Of a stretch of 64,000 bases of DNA, positions 44,020 through 53,608 are shown in pieces. Numbering within the stretch: the first letter of the stretch is position 1; every line of letters begins with the position of its first letter. The notes beneath the pieces were generated by a model, which saw only the letters and a program-made list of their open reading frames with translations, was not told the DNA's origin and did not search any database. The stretch lies in contig JAEEMG010000073.1 in NCBI GenBank assembly GCA_016283095.1, positions 62,001 through 126,000 of the forward strand. The letters are read 5' to 3'. The DNA is from Paludibacteraceae bacterium. GTDB lineage: Bacteria > Bacteroidota > Bacteroidia > Bacteroidales > Paludibacteraceae. Made by a program: the position numbers and the translations under genes.

Positions 44020-45363
44020 TTAATCTACTCTCAAATCTTTCAATAAAGAATCTCTTTTTACGATAAATTTTGCCATGCTGTCAGTAGGAACTGGCTCGAC
44101 AGAAGGACTCTCCAATTTCAATGGGTCTATAGGTTTGCCATTCTTGTAAACTCTGAAGTCTAGATGCGGTCCTGTTGCTGTACCTGTGCTGCCAACATAT
44201 CCGATCAAATCGCTTTGTCTTACATTACTGCCATTCGAGATTCCCTTTGCGAATCCATTTAAATGCATATAGACGGTGCTGTATATAGAATTATGTTGGA
44301 TTCTGATGTAATTGCCTCCACCTTTTTTGTCCCAACCTTTTGCGACGACTTTCCCGTCGCCAATACTCATTACCGGAGTCCCTTTAGGTGCGGCATAGTC
44401 GACGCCGTGATGCGGACGGCAAATCTTCAGCACAGGGTGGAATCGTGAGTGCGTAAATTTTGAACTGATGCGTGAATACTTTAACGGGGCTTTCAGGAAA
44501 GCTTTACGAAGACTGTTGCCATCATTGTCAAAATATTCGGTTTTGCCATCAATGTCAAAAGGAATGGCGTGGTATTCACGATTGTCATGATAGAACAAGG
44601 CACACTTGATTGTGTCTATACCAACAAATGTTGTGTCTACCCATCGCTCTGTATATTTTGCTCTGAACATATCTCCTTTCTGAAGACCGAAGAAGTCGAT
44701 ATTCCACGCATATATGTCGGATAATTTCATTGCCAATTCCCATTGTAACCCTTGGCCTACCACAGCATTCCAAAGAGATGTTTCTATTACACCTTCCGCT
44801 ATCTTTTCTTTCTCTATTACTTTGTGTTTGTTTTTTTCAGATGTGATTTTGTCTCCATCGATTGACAAAACAAAGTATTCTACCGGGCTTATCTCATAAA
44901 TCAGATGGCGTAGCGTGTGCAAAGAATCTTGCTCTGTTACGACTGAATAATTGTTGCCTGCCCTTAATTTTTTTATATCGAACACTTTGCTTATTGCAGA
45001 ATCGCATTTTGCGATATGTCTGTTGTCTACATTGTATCGTGCCAGTATGTCCGATAGATTCTCGCCCTGTCTGACAGAATATTTCTCGTGATCCAAAGAA
45101 TCTACGTTTATACCGTATATTGTTTGATGAATACGGTTTTCTGCCTTGGCAGAATCAATGGATAATGAATCATTGTCTTTTTCAATGTTCGAATTGCTAT
45201 TTGTACATGAGTTTATTGAAAACAACAAGGCGAAAATTGGTATGGAGATAATCTTTTGGACCAACTGCTTTTTGTAAATGCGAAAAAGTGACGATAACAG
45301 AGCGTTAATGACGTCTATAACCGTGTCTATTGTTCTGTAGAATTCTGTTTTCTCAGTTATCAT
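44020..45363 (-). CDS. M23 family metallopeptidase (MepM-like)
   Basis: 447 residues. After 35 charged residues a hydrophobic segment ends in a possible lipobox (LLFSINSC, Cys about 53), so a start inside the frame is possible. Residues about 95-160 resemble a LysM/OapA-like region (YSVRQGENLSDILARYNV). The C-terminal LytM domain retains all zinc ligands: HHGVDYAAPKGTPV (HxxxD), YMHLNGF and GPHLDFRVY. It is therefore an active peptidoglycan endopeptidase, unlike the EnvC-like protein at 32559. It sits between glycan genes, 3 bases before the O-antigen ligase and 84 after the GT4 gene, with its own -7 box. Confidence 0.92.
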   Translation of the reverse strand: MITEKTEFYRTIDTVIDVINALLSSLFRIYKKQLVQKIISIPIFALLFSINSCTNSNSNIEKDNDSLSIDSAKAENRIHQTIYGINVDSLDHEKYSVRQGENLSDILARYNVDNRHIAKCDSAISKVFDIKKLRAGNNYSVVTEQDSLHTLRHLIYEISPVEYFVLSIDGDKITSEKNKHKVIEKEKIAEGVIETSLWNAVVGQGLQWELAMKLSDIYAWNIDFFGLQKGDMFRAKYTERWVDTTFVGIDTIKCALFYHDNREYHAIPFDIDGKTEYFDNDGNSLRKAFLKAPLKYSRISSKFTHSRFHPVLKICRPHHGVDYAAPKGTPVMSIGDGKVVAKGWDKKGGGNYIRIQHNSIYSTVYMHLNGFAKGISNGSNVRQSDLIGYVGSTGTATGPHLDFRVYKNGKPIDPLKLESPSVEPVPTDSMAKFIVKRDSLLKDLRVD

Positions 45364-45400
45364 TTTCGCGTAAAAGACCTCCCTATTTTTAAAAACTTGA

Positions 45401-45408
45401 CAAAAGTA
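45401..45408 (-). promoter_or_regulatory. Possible -7 promoter box of the M23-ligase-glycosyltransferase unit
   Basis: The minus strand reads TACTTTTG, matching TAnnTTTG, 38 bases before the M23 start. It overlaps a small palindrome (AAAGTA-G-TACTTT, 45403-45415). Confidence 0.45.
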
Positions 45409-45447
45409 GTACTTTTATCCCAAAAAATGGTGATTTTTAGAAGTTTT

Positions 45448-46497
45448 CTATAAAAGAGTCTCCAATTTCTTTGATAACTTTTCAGCAGAAAAATCCATGT
45501 TATATTTTTTTGAATGCTCTATTAGTGCATTTCTGTCGATTTCATCGTATTTTTTTGATAGAGCGAATGTTATTTTCTCTGCGATGTCTGTTGTGTCGGT
45601 AGGATTGAAGTAGACGGCATGATCACCTAATACTTCGTGGAATATTTCAATATCACTTACTGCTACTGGACAACCATACCGCATGGCTTCAAGTGCAGGA
45701 ATGCCGAATCCTTCGTAAAGTGATGTGCAGACATAAAGTGAGGCGTTTCGATATAAGGCCTCCAGACGTTCATCTGATACTCTGCCAAGAAATTCTATTC
45801 TGTCATCTGTATTGTGAATATTTGTTTCTCCATAAATTTTCGCTGCCCCGCCGACTACAATCAGTTTGACTCCGTCATCAGGACGTTTTTTGTAGGCTTC
45901 CACTAATGTCTTGAAGTTCTTGCGTGGATCCATGCTGGATACAGCGATTACATATTTGCCGTCAACGTCTGCTTCTGTATTAGTGTGCGGACGTGATTTC
46001 GGAGCTGGTGAAAAAATGAATATTTTGTCCGATGAAATGGAGAATTCTTTGATTATTTCTCGTTTTGAGAACTCGCTTACTGTAAGCACGAGTTTTGCCT
46101 GGCGAGTGAGGATAGGAAGCAATAAGCTATAACATGTACGGTAACTGAAACTGAACCATTCTTTGTTTACACTATATGCAATATCGTGTACAGTCACAAT
46201 TTGATTTTTGTAGCCAACTACTCCAAGTCCAAATAAATTGATGAATAATGGACTGCCGATCTTTTTCAGATGTCGGCGTAATGTTGTCTGTTCCCAAACA
46301 TGTCCTTTATGTCCTGCTAATTTGACGACTTCAAAATCTGGATTATAACCTTCTTCTATATTTACGTCTGGCATAAAACATACGACATGCCATCCCAACT
46401 TATGCAAGGATTGGCACATCTCATAAGAAACGACCTGTACGCCGGTTGCTTTTTGTGCTAAAAAAAGTCCGTTTATGTATAGCGTCTTATTATTCAT
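45448..46497 (-). CDS. Glycosyltransferase family 4
   Basis: 349 residues. GT4 features: an N-terminal acceptor domain starting MNNKTLYINGLFLAQKATGVQ, the central VIAVSSMDPRKNFKTLVEAY and the donor-site SLYEGFGIPALEAMRYGCPVAVSD motif. The N-terminal 'ATGVQ' loop is the usual glycine-rich position for acceptor or phosphate binding. It overlaps the upstream GT2 gene by eight bases, implying coupled translation. Probable mannosyl- or rhamnosyl-type transferase for a surface glycan; specificity cannot be read. Confidence 0.9.
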   Translation of the reverse strand: MNNKTLYINGLFLAQKATGVQVVSYEMCQSLHKLGWHVVCFMPDVNIEEGYNPDFEVVKLAGHKGHVWEQTTLRRHLKKIGSPLFINLFGLGVVGYKNQIVTVHDIAYSVNKEWFSFSYRTCYSLLLPILTRQAKLVLTVSEFSKREIIKEFSISSDKIFIFSPAPKSRPHTNTEADVDGKYVIAVSSMDPRKNFKTLVEAYKKRPDDGVKLIVVGGAAKIYGETNIHNTDDRIEFLGRVSDERLEALYRNASLYVCTSLYEGFGIPALEAMRYGCPVAVSDIEIFHEVLGDHAVYFNPTDTTDIAEKITFALSKKYDEIDRNALIEHSKKYNMDFSAEKLSKKLETLL

Positions 46498-47389
46498 ATT
46501 CTGATATTAGTTTTCTGCGGTATGAGTATTTTTCTGCCAACTCTTTTTTACCACATAATAAATATGTAAATTCTCCGATTAAAAGGAGAGATTTTGTCAA
46601 TATGTTTGCTATTTTGAAATGCCATAATGGCATTGTTTTTATAAAGTATTTCTTTCTGCTTTGTATAATAATCTTTTCTCTTTTTGAGTTGAGACGGATG
46701 CTTGTCCCTTCTAAATGCTGTATTATGGCTTGTGGTTCGTTGACGATTCTTAATCCCGTTTTTTTGATTCTGTTACAGAGATCTTGATCTTCATAGTACA
46801 TGAAAAAAGTTTCGTCAAAACCACCGACTTTGTCGAATGTCTCTCTTTTCATCATCATTGCTGCCCCACATGAATAAGCCACATCTAATTGATTTTTGCT
46901 GTGATTGTATTCAAAATCGCTGCCATATAATATCTTATATGGTATTCCAAACAATGCAAAATTGAGTTCGGTTATAATTCCGTCACCAGCACGTCTGAAA
47001 GAATGGGTCGGCTTTGACTCTGCGTTTATCATATTTGGACCGATCACTCCTATTGTTTTGTCGGCTTTGAGGCAATGGAATAACTTTTCTATGGAATTGT
47101 CGTGGCATATAGTGTCTGGGTTCAAAAGAAAAACGTATTCACCTGTACTCTCCTTCACACCGGCATTGTTAGCTTTGCCAAAACCATAGTTGTCGTCTAG
47201 TTTTACAACCTTGATGGCATCATCATCAATAAGTTTCTGGAGATCTTTGTCCTCCATGGAGTTGTTGTCTGCAACTATTATCTCGTAGTCGATGCCTTTT
47301 GTGTAGCGACGTACGCTCTCCACCGACTTCATTACTTGGTCGGCAGTGTTATAGTTAACATATATTATGGACAACTCCTTTTGTTGCAT
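46490..47389 (-). CDS. Glycosyltransferase family 2 (WbbL-like)
   Basis: 299 residues. Inverting GT-A fold: LSIIYVNYNTADQVMKSVES, IIVADNNSMED, the donor-binding YGFGKANNAGVKESTGEYVF and LLNPDTI (the DxD-equivalent), VAYSCGAAMMMKRETFDKVGGFDETFFMYYEDQDLCNRI (across 46770-46900) with the catalytic ED. This subgroup includes rhamnosyltransferases of O-antigen synthesis. First glycosyltransferase of the cluster in transcription order, 81 bases after the TSUP gene. Confidence 0.9.
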   Translation of the reverse strand: MQQKELSIIYVNYNTADQVMKSVESVRRYTKGIDYEIIVADNNSMEDKDLQKLIDDDAIKVVKLDDNYGFGKANNAGVKESTGEYVFLLNPDTICHDNSIEKLFHCLKADKTIGVIGPNMINAESKPTHSFRRAGDGIITELNFALFGIPYKILYGSDFEYNHSKNQLDVAYSCGAAMMMKRETFDKVGGFDETFFMYYEDQDLCNRIKKTGLRIVNEPQAIIQHLEGTSIRLNSKREKIIIQSRKKYFIKTMPLWHFKIANILTKSLLLIGEFTYLLCGKKELAEKYSYRRKLISEYE

Positions 47390-47470
47390 TTTACTTGTTT
47401 GTCAGTATTCCCTATTATACTATACTGCAGATTATATTGCAAAAATAGTTTTTCAAATTCGATTATCCAA

Positions 47471-48205
47471 CTATTGACCTATAATCATACTCACGCCGCT
47501 GTATGCCAAAAAGATATAAATCATTTTTAGTAGCAAATTGTTGTTCATTTTGTTGTAGATGTGAGCACCTATCCACATACCTGTCAGGCAACCGGCTATG
47601 GCAATGAAATAATTTCTTCCGACGTCCACTGTGATTATACCTTCTCCTGCGCGCAGTAATGTCATCCACAGATTGCCGAGAAGAAAGAAACATTGTGTCT
47701 GTGCCATATACTCTTCTTTTGTCCCTTGTGTTGAGAGGTAATAATAGACGACGGGAGGTCCCTGCATTGAGAATAGTCCGCCCATCAATCCGCTCAAACT
47801 GCCTAAGCTGATGGTATTAAACCAGTTTGGATTGATTTTAATGCCATCCTTTTTGAAAAAGGTAAAATAGATCGACAACAGAATTAATGTGACGCCTAAG
47901 ATTATTTTAAGCCATGAAGCGTCTGTGCCAAACATCACGTATGAGAAGAATGTGCTTGTAGGTATAAATACGATCAAAAGGGGCCAAATGTAACGCCAAT
48001 TAAGCGATTTGCGAAGATTCCAGACGGTTATCAGACTTAATGTCGCTGCCATCATTGAGGATAGTGAGACAATGCTTTTGTAGTCACCATCCATCACACC
48101 AAGCAAAAAAAGCAATGGTATCAGAAAAATGCCGAATCCAAATCCTACCGTGCGCTGTACAAATCCTGCGCCGCATGCACATACTATCAAAAGAACGTAT
48201 TCCAC
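47471..48205 (-). CDS. TSUP family (TauE/SafE) permease
   Basis: 244 residues with seven or eight membrane helices. The opening GAGFVQRTVGFGFGIFLIPL and the repeated half LGSLSGLMGGLFSMQGPPVVYYYL are the two inverted-repeat signatures of sulfite exporter TauE/SafE proteins. These carry sulfite, sulfoacetate or other small anions across the inner membrane. It lies upstream of the glycan genes on the same strand but is probably unrelated to them; the substrate is unknown. Confidence 0.9.
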   Translation of the reverse strand: MEYVLLIVCACGAGFVQRTVGFGFGIFLIPLLFLLGVMDGDYKSIVSLSSMMAATLSLITVWNLRKSLNWRYIWPLLIVFIPTSTFFSYVMFGTDASWLKIILGVTLILLSIYFTFFKKDGIKINPNWFNTISLGSLSGLMGGLFSMQGPPVVYYYLSTQGTKEEYMAQTQCFFLLGNLWMTLLRAGEGIITVDVGRNYFIAIAGCLTGMWIGAHIYNKMNNNLLLKMIYIFLAYSGVSMIIGQ

Positions 48206-48250
48206 TTTGTGCTGTAAGTTCTACTTCTACTGTGGTCAATTATAAAACTT

Positions 48251-48280
48251 GAGAAAGACGGTGAAATAGCCGTCTTTCTC
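48251..48280 (-). terminator. Hairpin terminator after the response regulator gene
   Basis: Perfect 11-bp GAGAAAGACGG / CCGTCTTTCTC stem, eight-base loop, with a T-rich tail on the minus strand (AAGTTTTATAATT). It lies 21 bases beyond the regulator's stop codon. Confidence 0.7.
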
Positions 48281-48300
48281 ATAAAATTTAGTTTCAATTA

Positions 48301-49008
48301 TTAGCTGTTCTGAGGAAATACAAGTTTGTATCCTTTCCCGTGAACATTGATAATCTCAACTTCTGGATCATCTTTCAAACGCTTTCTCAATTTTGTGATG
48401 TAGACGTCCATACTCCTTGCATTGAAGTAGCTGTCTTCTTCCCAAATAGTTTTCAATGCCATGTTACGCTCAAGAATTTCATTTGAGTTCGCGCAAAGAA
48501 GGGCAAGCAGGTCACTTTCTTTAGTAGTCAACTTGTCTTCAACTCCGTTTATTGTAAGAGTCTGTTTGTTGGTATCGAAAATGAACTTTCCAAATTTGTA
48601 TGTGGCATCTTCTGTAGGGCGTTTAGCTCCAGCACGACGCAATACGGCTTCAATACGGAGAAGAAGTTCTTCCATGCTGAATGGCTTTGTGATGTAGTCG
48701 TCGGCACCGATATGGAATCCTTCCAAGATATCTTCTTTCAGAGTCTTTGCTGTAAGGAAGATGATAGGCACAGTAGTATTTGTTGCTCTGATTTCTTTGG
48801 CCATTGTGAATCCGTCTTTGATTGGCATCATCACATCTAGTACGCAAATGTCGAAATATTGTTCTGAAAAAGTTTGGTAGCCAGCCGCACCGTCTTTCTT
48901 CAAAACCACCTCATAACCCTTTGCTTCCAAATATTCGCAAAGTAGCAAACCAAGATTTTCGTCATCTTCACATAGAAGAATTCTTGTGCTGTTTTTCTTG
49001 TCGCTCAT
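48301..49008 (-). CDS. OmpR-family response regulator (RprY-like)
   Basis: 235 residues. Receiver domain (about 9-122) with the acidic pair EDD at 14-16, phospho-acceptor D58 in CVLDVMMP, threonine in FLTAKT and the lysine in ITKPFS. The winged-helix DNA-binding domain (about 140-232) includes TTKESDLLALLCANSNEILER and RSMDVYITKLRKRL. It pairs with the sensor kinase gene that ends 30 bases upstream. RprY of Bacteroides is the closest named example I know; the regulon is not visible here. Confidence 0.92.
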   Translation of the reverse strand: MSDKKNSTRILLCEDDENLGLLLCEYLEAKGYEVVLKKDGAAGYQTFSEQYFDICVLDVMMPIKDGFTMAKEIRATNTTVPIIFLTAKTLKEDILEGFHIGADDYITKPFSMEELLLRIEAVLRRAGAKRPTEDATYKFGKFIFDTNKQTLTINGVEDKLTTKESDLLALLCANSNEILERNMALKTIWEEDSYFNARSMDVYITKLRKRLKDDPEVEIINVHGKGYKLVFPQNS

Positions 49009-49038
49009 AATCGTAATATATTACGTTAATACTCTTAT

Positions 49039-50571
49039 TTATTTCTGTTTTTCTTCGATTTTTGGTATGCGGATTGTGAACGTTGTCCCTTCTCCAAATA
49101 TGCTGTCGCATGTAATTGTTCCCTTGTGGTCGGTGACAACTTTTTTCACATAAGCCAAACCAAGTCCGAATCCTTTCACATTGTGTACATTTCCTGTAGA
49201 GACACGGAAGAATTTGTCGAAAATTTTCTCTTTGTCTTCCGGTTTTATTCCTATACCGTTGTCTTTCACAGTGATGATGACATGTGTCTCATCTTCCGCT
49301 GTGTTTACCTCGAGATGTGGTATAGCCTCTGTGTATTTAAGAGCATTGTCCATTAAATTGTAGATGATGTTTGTGAAATGCACTTCATCTGCCAGAATAA
49401 ATGGATAATTCGCTTCTAATGATGTGTCAATGTCTCCACCTTTGTCTTTGACTTTAATCATAAAGTTGGACGTCACTTTAAGGATCAGTTCATTGACATC
49501 TATTTCTTTGAGTTTAAGCGCTGAACTTTCTTTTTCTAGGATAGACATTTGCAACACTTTTTCGATTTGTTGAGTAAGACGTTGCGTCTCATCATTGATC
49601 GTTTTGCTAAGATGGGCAAGCATACGTGGCGTTTTCGGTATACTCTCGTCGCTCAGCATCTGGGAAGCAAGGGAGATTGATGATACAGGAGTTTTAAGCT
49701 CATGTGTCATGTTGTTCATGAAATCGGTACGCATCTGTGTCAACCTCTTTTCTCTTGAAATCATCATAAGTGAAGTGATGAATATAAGCAAAAGAAGAAA
49801 GAATATGATGGTCGTTGGTAGTACAAGTCTGATGGTATTGTAGACATATTTGTTTTTTGTCGGGAAATACACTTTCATATAGTTGCCTGTAGGATATGGG
49901 TCGTTTATGAACAGGGCCTGGCTATACGTGTTTTCCACATTTTCTCCGTTGAATCCTTTGGAACTATACACTTCTACACCGTCACTTGAATAGACAGCCA
50001 CATAGTGAGGCAGGTCAAGTCCACGCTGTTGCATTTCTTTGTCCAACAATTCTGTCAGGTGGTTGAAGTCGATACGTTCTGATATATGGCGAGAATAATT
50101 TTCTCCCAGAAGACGAAGCAGCACGTTGTCTAGAAACTGGCGCTCATGGTTGAACCTGTCTCTCAACTTCTTCTGAAGAAGGTGTGATGTGCCTTGCAAA
50201 GTGTTTTTCCCACTTGTTGTCTGAAGATACACTTTAGGCTTTATACGTACGCAACTTTTATCATTGTTAGTGTTAAACTCGGTAAATTTAAAGATCGCTT
50301 GTAACTTTTTATGATCGTCAGAGAAAAAGCTTATCTGGCTGGTGTCTCGCTCTTCCAACTCTGATTCAATGTTTTCAGCCAAAAATCGCATCGTCTCCTC
50401 TTCCTCAAGAATTCGTGAGATATTGAATAGGCATATGCGGACGTTCTCGTTGAATTGGTCTTCTCTCATGTTTGCCGTCATTTTGATATACGACGACTGG
50501 AGCACAAGTAGACCGACGAACGCGATTACCATGATGCCTGTCAAACACACTATTCCGAGACTCTTCCTCAT
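49039..50571 (-). CDS. Sensor histidine kinase (RprX-like)
   Basis: 510 residues. Two membrane helices (about 7-27 and 248-271) bracket a periplasmic sensor region of about 220 residues. The H-box NNMTHELKTPVSSIS gives phospho-acceptor H290. The N box (NLMDNALKYTE), G1 box (VKDNGIGIKPEDKEKIFDKFFR) and G2 box (GFGLGLAYVKKVV) form a complete catalytic domain. It should sense an envelope signal and phosphorylate the regulator gene immediately downstream. Upstream a -7 box lies in the gap to the divergent antiporter. Confidence 0.93.
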   Translation of the reverse strand: MRKSLGIVCLTGIMVIAFVGLLVLQSSYIKMTANMREDQFNENVRICLFNISRILEEEETMRFLAENIESELEERDTSQISFFSDDHKKLQAIFKFTEFNTNNDKSCVRIKPKVYLQTTSGKNTLQGTSHLLQKKLRDRFNHERQFLDNVLLRLLGENYSRHISERIDFNHLTELLDKEMQQRGLDLPHYVAVYSSDGVEVYSSKGFNGENVENTYSQALFINDPYPTGNYMKVYFPTKNKYVYNTIRLVLPTTIIFFLLLLIFITSLMMISREKRLTQMRTDFMNNMTHELKTPVSSISLASQMLSDESIPKTPRMLAHLSKTINDETQRLTQQIEKVLQMSILEKESSALKLKEIDVNELILKVTSNFMIKVKDKGGDIDTSLEANYPFILADEVHFTNIIYNLMDNALKYTEAIPHLEVNTAEDETHVIITVKDNGIGIKPEDKEKIFDKFFRVSTGNVHNVKGFGLGLAYVKKVVTDHKGTITCDSIFGEGTTFTIRIPKIEEKQK

Positions 50572-50591
50572 CTGTCTAAAAAAGTTTTACT

Positions 50592-50599
50592 CAAAAGTA
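50592..50599 (-). promoter_or_regulatory. Predicted -7 promoter box of the two-component operon
   Basis: Minus strand TACTTTTG (TAnnTTTG), 21 bases before the kinase start; it implies a short leader. Confidence 0.45.
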
Positions 50600-50665
50600 A
50601 CGTTTTAAATTTAACATTTCGGCATATTTAACAAACTTTAATAGCATTCGGAAGGGAAAAAAGCT

Positions 50666-50673
50666 TATTTTTG
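50666..50673 (+). promoter_or_regulatory. Predicted -7 promoter box of the CPA2 antiporter
   Basis: TATTTTTG (TAnnTTTG) 28 bases before the ATG at 50701. Because it covers the alternative TTG start at 50671, it argues for the later start. Confidence 0.5.
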
Positions 50674-50700
50674 TGTGATAAATTGAGATTTGGGGACAAA

Positions 50701-52986
50701 ATGGGTATTCCTACTATTATAACAGATTTGGCGCTTATAATGATTGTGGCTAGTATATCAACTGTTATTTTCAAATGGTTGAAGCAGCCTATAATCCTTG
50801 GCTATATAGTCGCAGGCTTTTTGGTTAGTAAACAGTTTGTTTTCGCTCCCGATATCATTGGAGACGCTGATGTGGAAGTATGGGCTAAAATCGGTGTCGT
50901 ATTCCTGTTGTTTGCTCTTGGATTGGAATTCAGTTTCCGTAAGGTTGCCAAAGTAGGTAAAAGCGCGTTGTCGGCATCTGCCATTATTATCCCAGGTATG
51001 ATATTGGTGGGGTTGTCTGTCGGAAAGATATTGGGATGGAGCACGTCTAATAGTGTGATGCTTGGATGTATGATCTGCATGAGTTCCACCACTATTATTC
51101 TTAAAGCTCTCGACGACCTTGATCTTCGCAGCCATCGTTTTGCGAGTGTGGTGCTTGGCGTACTGATCTTTGAGGATTTGGCGGCTATCTTGATAATGGT
51201 GCTGCTTCCTACAATTGCTGCAGGACAAGCGTTTGAAGGCACGGAGTTCTTTTTCGCTATTCTCCGTTTGGTTTTCTTCCTTATCATTTGGTTGGTAATA
51301 GGAATCTTTTTCATCCCGTCTATACTGAAACGAACTAAGAAATTTATTAATGATGAGACTCTTCTTATCGTATCGACGGGATTATGTTTGGGCATGGTCT
51401 ATTTTGCATCTGCTGTAGGATTCAGTGAGGAATTCGGAGCTTTTGTTATGGGCTCGATACTTGCTGAGACGATTGAGGCGGAAAGAATCACAAAGGTGAT
51501 GACTCCGATCAAGGACTTTTTTGGAGCTGTGTTCTTTGTGTCGGTTGGTATGATGATAGATCCTACGATTCTTGTGGAGTATTGGAAGGAGATTCTTGCG
51601 ATATCTATGGCTGTGATTATAGGTCAGGTTTGTCTGGGCACGACGGGAGTCCTTTTCTCTGGAGCGACGCTCAGAACTGCCATACAGTGTGGATTCAGCC
51701 TTACACAGGTCGGAGAGTTTGCGTTTATCGTTGCTCTTCTTGGTACTCAGCTGAAGCTTTGTGATGAATTTCTTTACCCTATTATTGTCGCAGTATCAGT
51801 CGTGACAATTTTCATTACTCCGTTTATGATGAAATCGGCGATTCCTGTGGTGGAATGGCTGAATGTGAAATTGCCTGAGAAGTTCAGGACGATGATAGAG
51901 CGTACCCAGACGAAGAAGGAGGTTGAAGGTGTGATGGCTGTCTGGAAAAATTTCCTTACGCAAATCCTTGAGATTGTCGGAATATATGGATCTGTGAGCA
52001 TTGCGGTTGTACTTGTATTCATAACTTACATATTCCCTAAAGTTTCTCAATTGAGTGGAGGCTTTTGGATAAATATAGTGATGACTGTGGTGAGCATTTT
52101 GCTCGTATCTCCTTTTGTGCGTGCGATAGTCGCGAAAAAAAACCATTCGGCCGAATATAAATACTTGTTTTCTGTCAATCGTAGCAACTGGGCTCCGTTG
52201 GTAGGGTTGACGTTGCTGAGGGCGGTTGTCGGTGTAGTGATTATTGCATTGTTGATTGGCTATGGTCTGTTGCCAGGACATCCTTTGATTTCTACAGTTA
52301 TGGCAATGGGTCTGTTGTTTATGATTTATCAATCAAGAGCAATAAAATATTGGTCTATTAAAATAGAACGTAAATTTTTCTATAATCTCAATATCCGAGA
52401 AATCGAGATGCGAAGGAATATGGAAGAGAAAAGTTCGGTTTTTGAGAGTGCGGTGCTTTCAAAGAGTCTGTCCACTCACGATCTCCATTTGGCGGATTTT
52501 GTTGTGGATGCGAATGCGGAATGTTGCGATAAGACTTTGATCGAACTTAATCTTCGACAGGTTTGTGGAGTACATGTCGTATCTATCATTCGTGGAGAAC
52601 GTAGAATAAATATCCCCGGTGGAAAGGAGAAAATTTTACCGTTCGACAAGGTTCTTGTGTTGGGTACCGATGACCAATTGACAGCGGTTGGCAAAATATT
52701 TGGTAAACCTGCGTTTGACATCGCCACGATGCAGAAGAAAGAGGTCAGTGTGGAACAATTGATAATCAAGAAGGGTTCTATACTGGAGGGCAAGAGCATA
52801 TTGGAGTCTGGAATCAGAGATAATTCCAAGTGCTTGGTTGTTGGAATAGAGCATGAAGGCGAAACAACAATGTCACCAGGAATACATACAAAATTCTGTG
52901 TCGGTGATGTGGTGTGGATTGTTGGTGAGAAGGATAGAATACAGAATTTGATACAGAGTACGCTTACTTCTATTGATTTTAAGTAA
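50701..52986 (+). CDS. CPA2 family cation:proton antiporter with TrkA-C domains
   Basis: 761 residues from the ATG at 50701. Residues about 5-390 are the Na/H exchanger domain (LKQPIILGYIVAGFLVS, FLLFALGLEFSFRKV, FEDLAAILIMVLLPTI with the ion-binding acidic residue, GFSEEFGAFVMGSILAETIEAERI). About four further helices follow (430-570). Then a cytoplasmic part has two TrkA-C-like segments (about 600-680 and 690-755), with no TrkA-N/Rossmann domain. It probably exchanges K+ or Na+ for protons, gated through the TrkA-C domains. rnhB begins one base after its stop codon. Confidence 0.92.
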   Translation: MGIPTIITDLALIMIVASISTVIFKWLKQPIILGYIVAGFLVSKQFVFAPDIIGDADVEVWAKIGVVFLLFALGLEFSFRKVAKVGKSALSASAIIIPGMILVGLSVGKILGWSTSNSVMLGCMICMSSTTIILKALDDLDLRSHRFASVVLGVLIFEDLAAILIMVLLPTIAAGQAFEGTEFFFAILRLVFFLIIWLVIGIFFIPSILKRTKKFINDETLLIVSTGLCLGMVYFASAVGFSEEFGAFVMGSILAETIEAERITKVMTPIKDFFGAVFFVSVGMMIDPTILVEYWKEILAISMAVIIGQVCLGTTGVLFSGATLRTAIQCGFSLTQVGEFAFIVALLGTQLKLCDEFLYPIIVAVSVVTIFITPFMMKSAIPVVEWLNVKLPEKFRTMIERTQTKKEVEGVMAVWKNFLTQILEIVGIYGSVSIAVVLVFITYIFPKVSQLSGGFWINIVMTVVSILLVSPFVRAIVAKKNHSAEYKYLFSVNRSNWAPLVGLTLLRAVVGVVIIALLIGYGLLPGHPLISTVMAMGLLFMIYQSRAIKYWSIKIERKFFYNLNIREIEMRRNMEEKSSVFESAVLSKSLSTHDLHLADFVVDANAECCDKTLIELNLRQVCGVHVVSIIRGERRINIPGGKEKILPFDKVLVLGTDDQLTAVGKIFGKPAFDIATMQKKEVSVEQLIIKKGSILEGKSILESGIRDNSKCLVVGIEHEGETTMSPGIHTKFCVGDVVWIVGEKDRIQNLIQSTLTSIDFK

Positions 52987-52987
52987 C

Positions 52988-53608
52988 ATGAAAGAACATT
53001 TGCCTCTATTACACCATATGCTCGACGGAGTTGTTGAAGTCGGAACAGATGAAGCGGGTCGTGGTCCGTTGGCTGGACCAGTGTATGCTGCTGCCGTGAT
53101 TCTTCCAGATGATTTCTATTTGGAGGAGTTGAATGATTCAAAGCAGCTTACGGAGAAGCAACGTTATAAACTACGTCCGATAATTGAGGAAAAGGCGGTT
53201 GCGTGGGCATTAGGTATCTGCACACCAGAGGAGATAGACAAGTATAATATCCTTCAATGCTCAATAATGTCGATGCATCGTGCTATTGAAGCTCTTGGAA
53301 TAGAACCACAGCATATTATTGTCGACGGTAATAAATTCCGTCCCTACAAGAATATCCCATATCATACAGTTGTAGGTGGGGATGGTAAGTATTTGTCTAT
53401 CGCAGCAGCGTCGATTCTGGCGAAAACCTACCGTGATGATTATATGATGAAGATTGCGGAAGAGTATCCAATGTATGGATGGGCGAAAAATAAAGGTTAT
53501 CCGACCAAAGCTCACCGTGAGGCGATTGCTCAGTTTGGCCCGTCGCCATACCACAGGAAATCCTTCACTTTGCTTCCATGCCAGCAACCAATTGATTTTG
53601 GAGAATAA
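52988..53608 (+). CDS. rnhB: Ribonuclease HII
   Basis: 206 residues from the ATG at 52988, which directly follows the antiporter stop; a TTG at 52973 is less likely. Cleaves the RNA strand of RNA-DNA hybrids and single ribonucleotides in DNA. The catalytic D-E pair lies in GTDEAGRGPLAGPV, followed by LNDSKQLTEKQR, the third acidic residue in IVDGNKFRPY and the fourth in LAKTYRDDYM. Complete and of normal length. Confidence 0.95.
   Translation: MKEHLPLLHHMLDGVVEVGTDEAGRGPLAGPVYAAAVILPDDFYLEELNDSKQLTEKQRYKLRPIIEEKAVAWALGICTPEEIDKYNILQCSIMSMHRAIEALGIEPQHIIVDGNKFRPYKNIPYHTVVGGDGKYLSIAAASILAKTYRDDYMMKIAEEYPMYGWAKNKGYPTKAHREAIAQFGPSPYHRKSFTLLPCQQPIDFGE

Noticed and set aside
50671-50700. TTG start for the antiporter
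   Set aside because: It coincides with the predicted -7 box; the ATG at 50701 is better placed.
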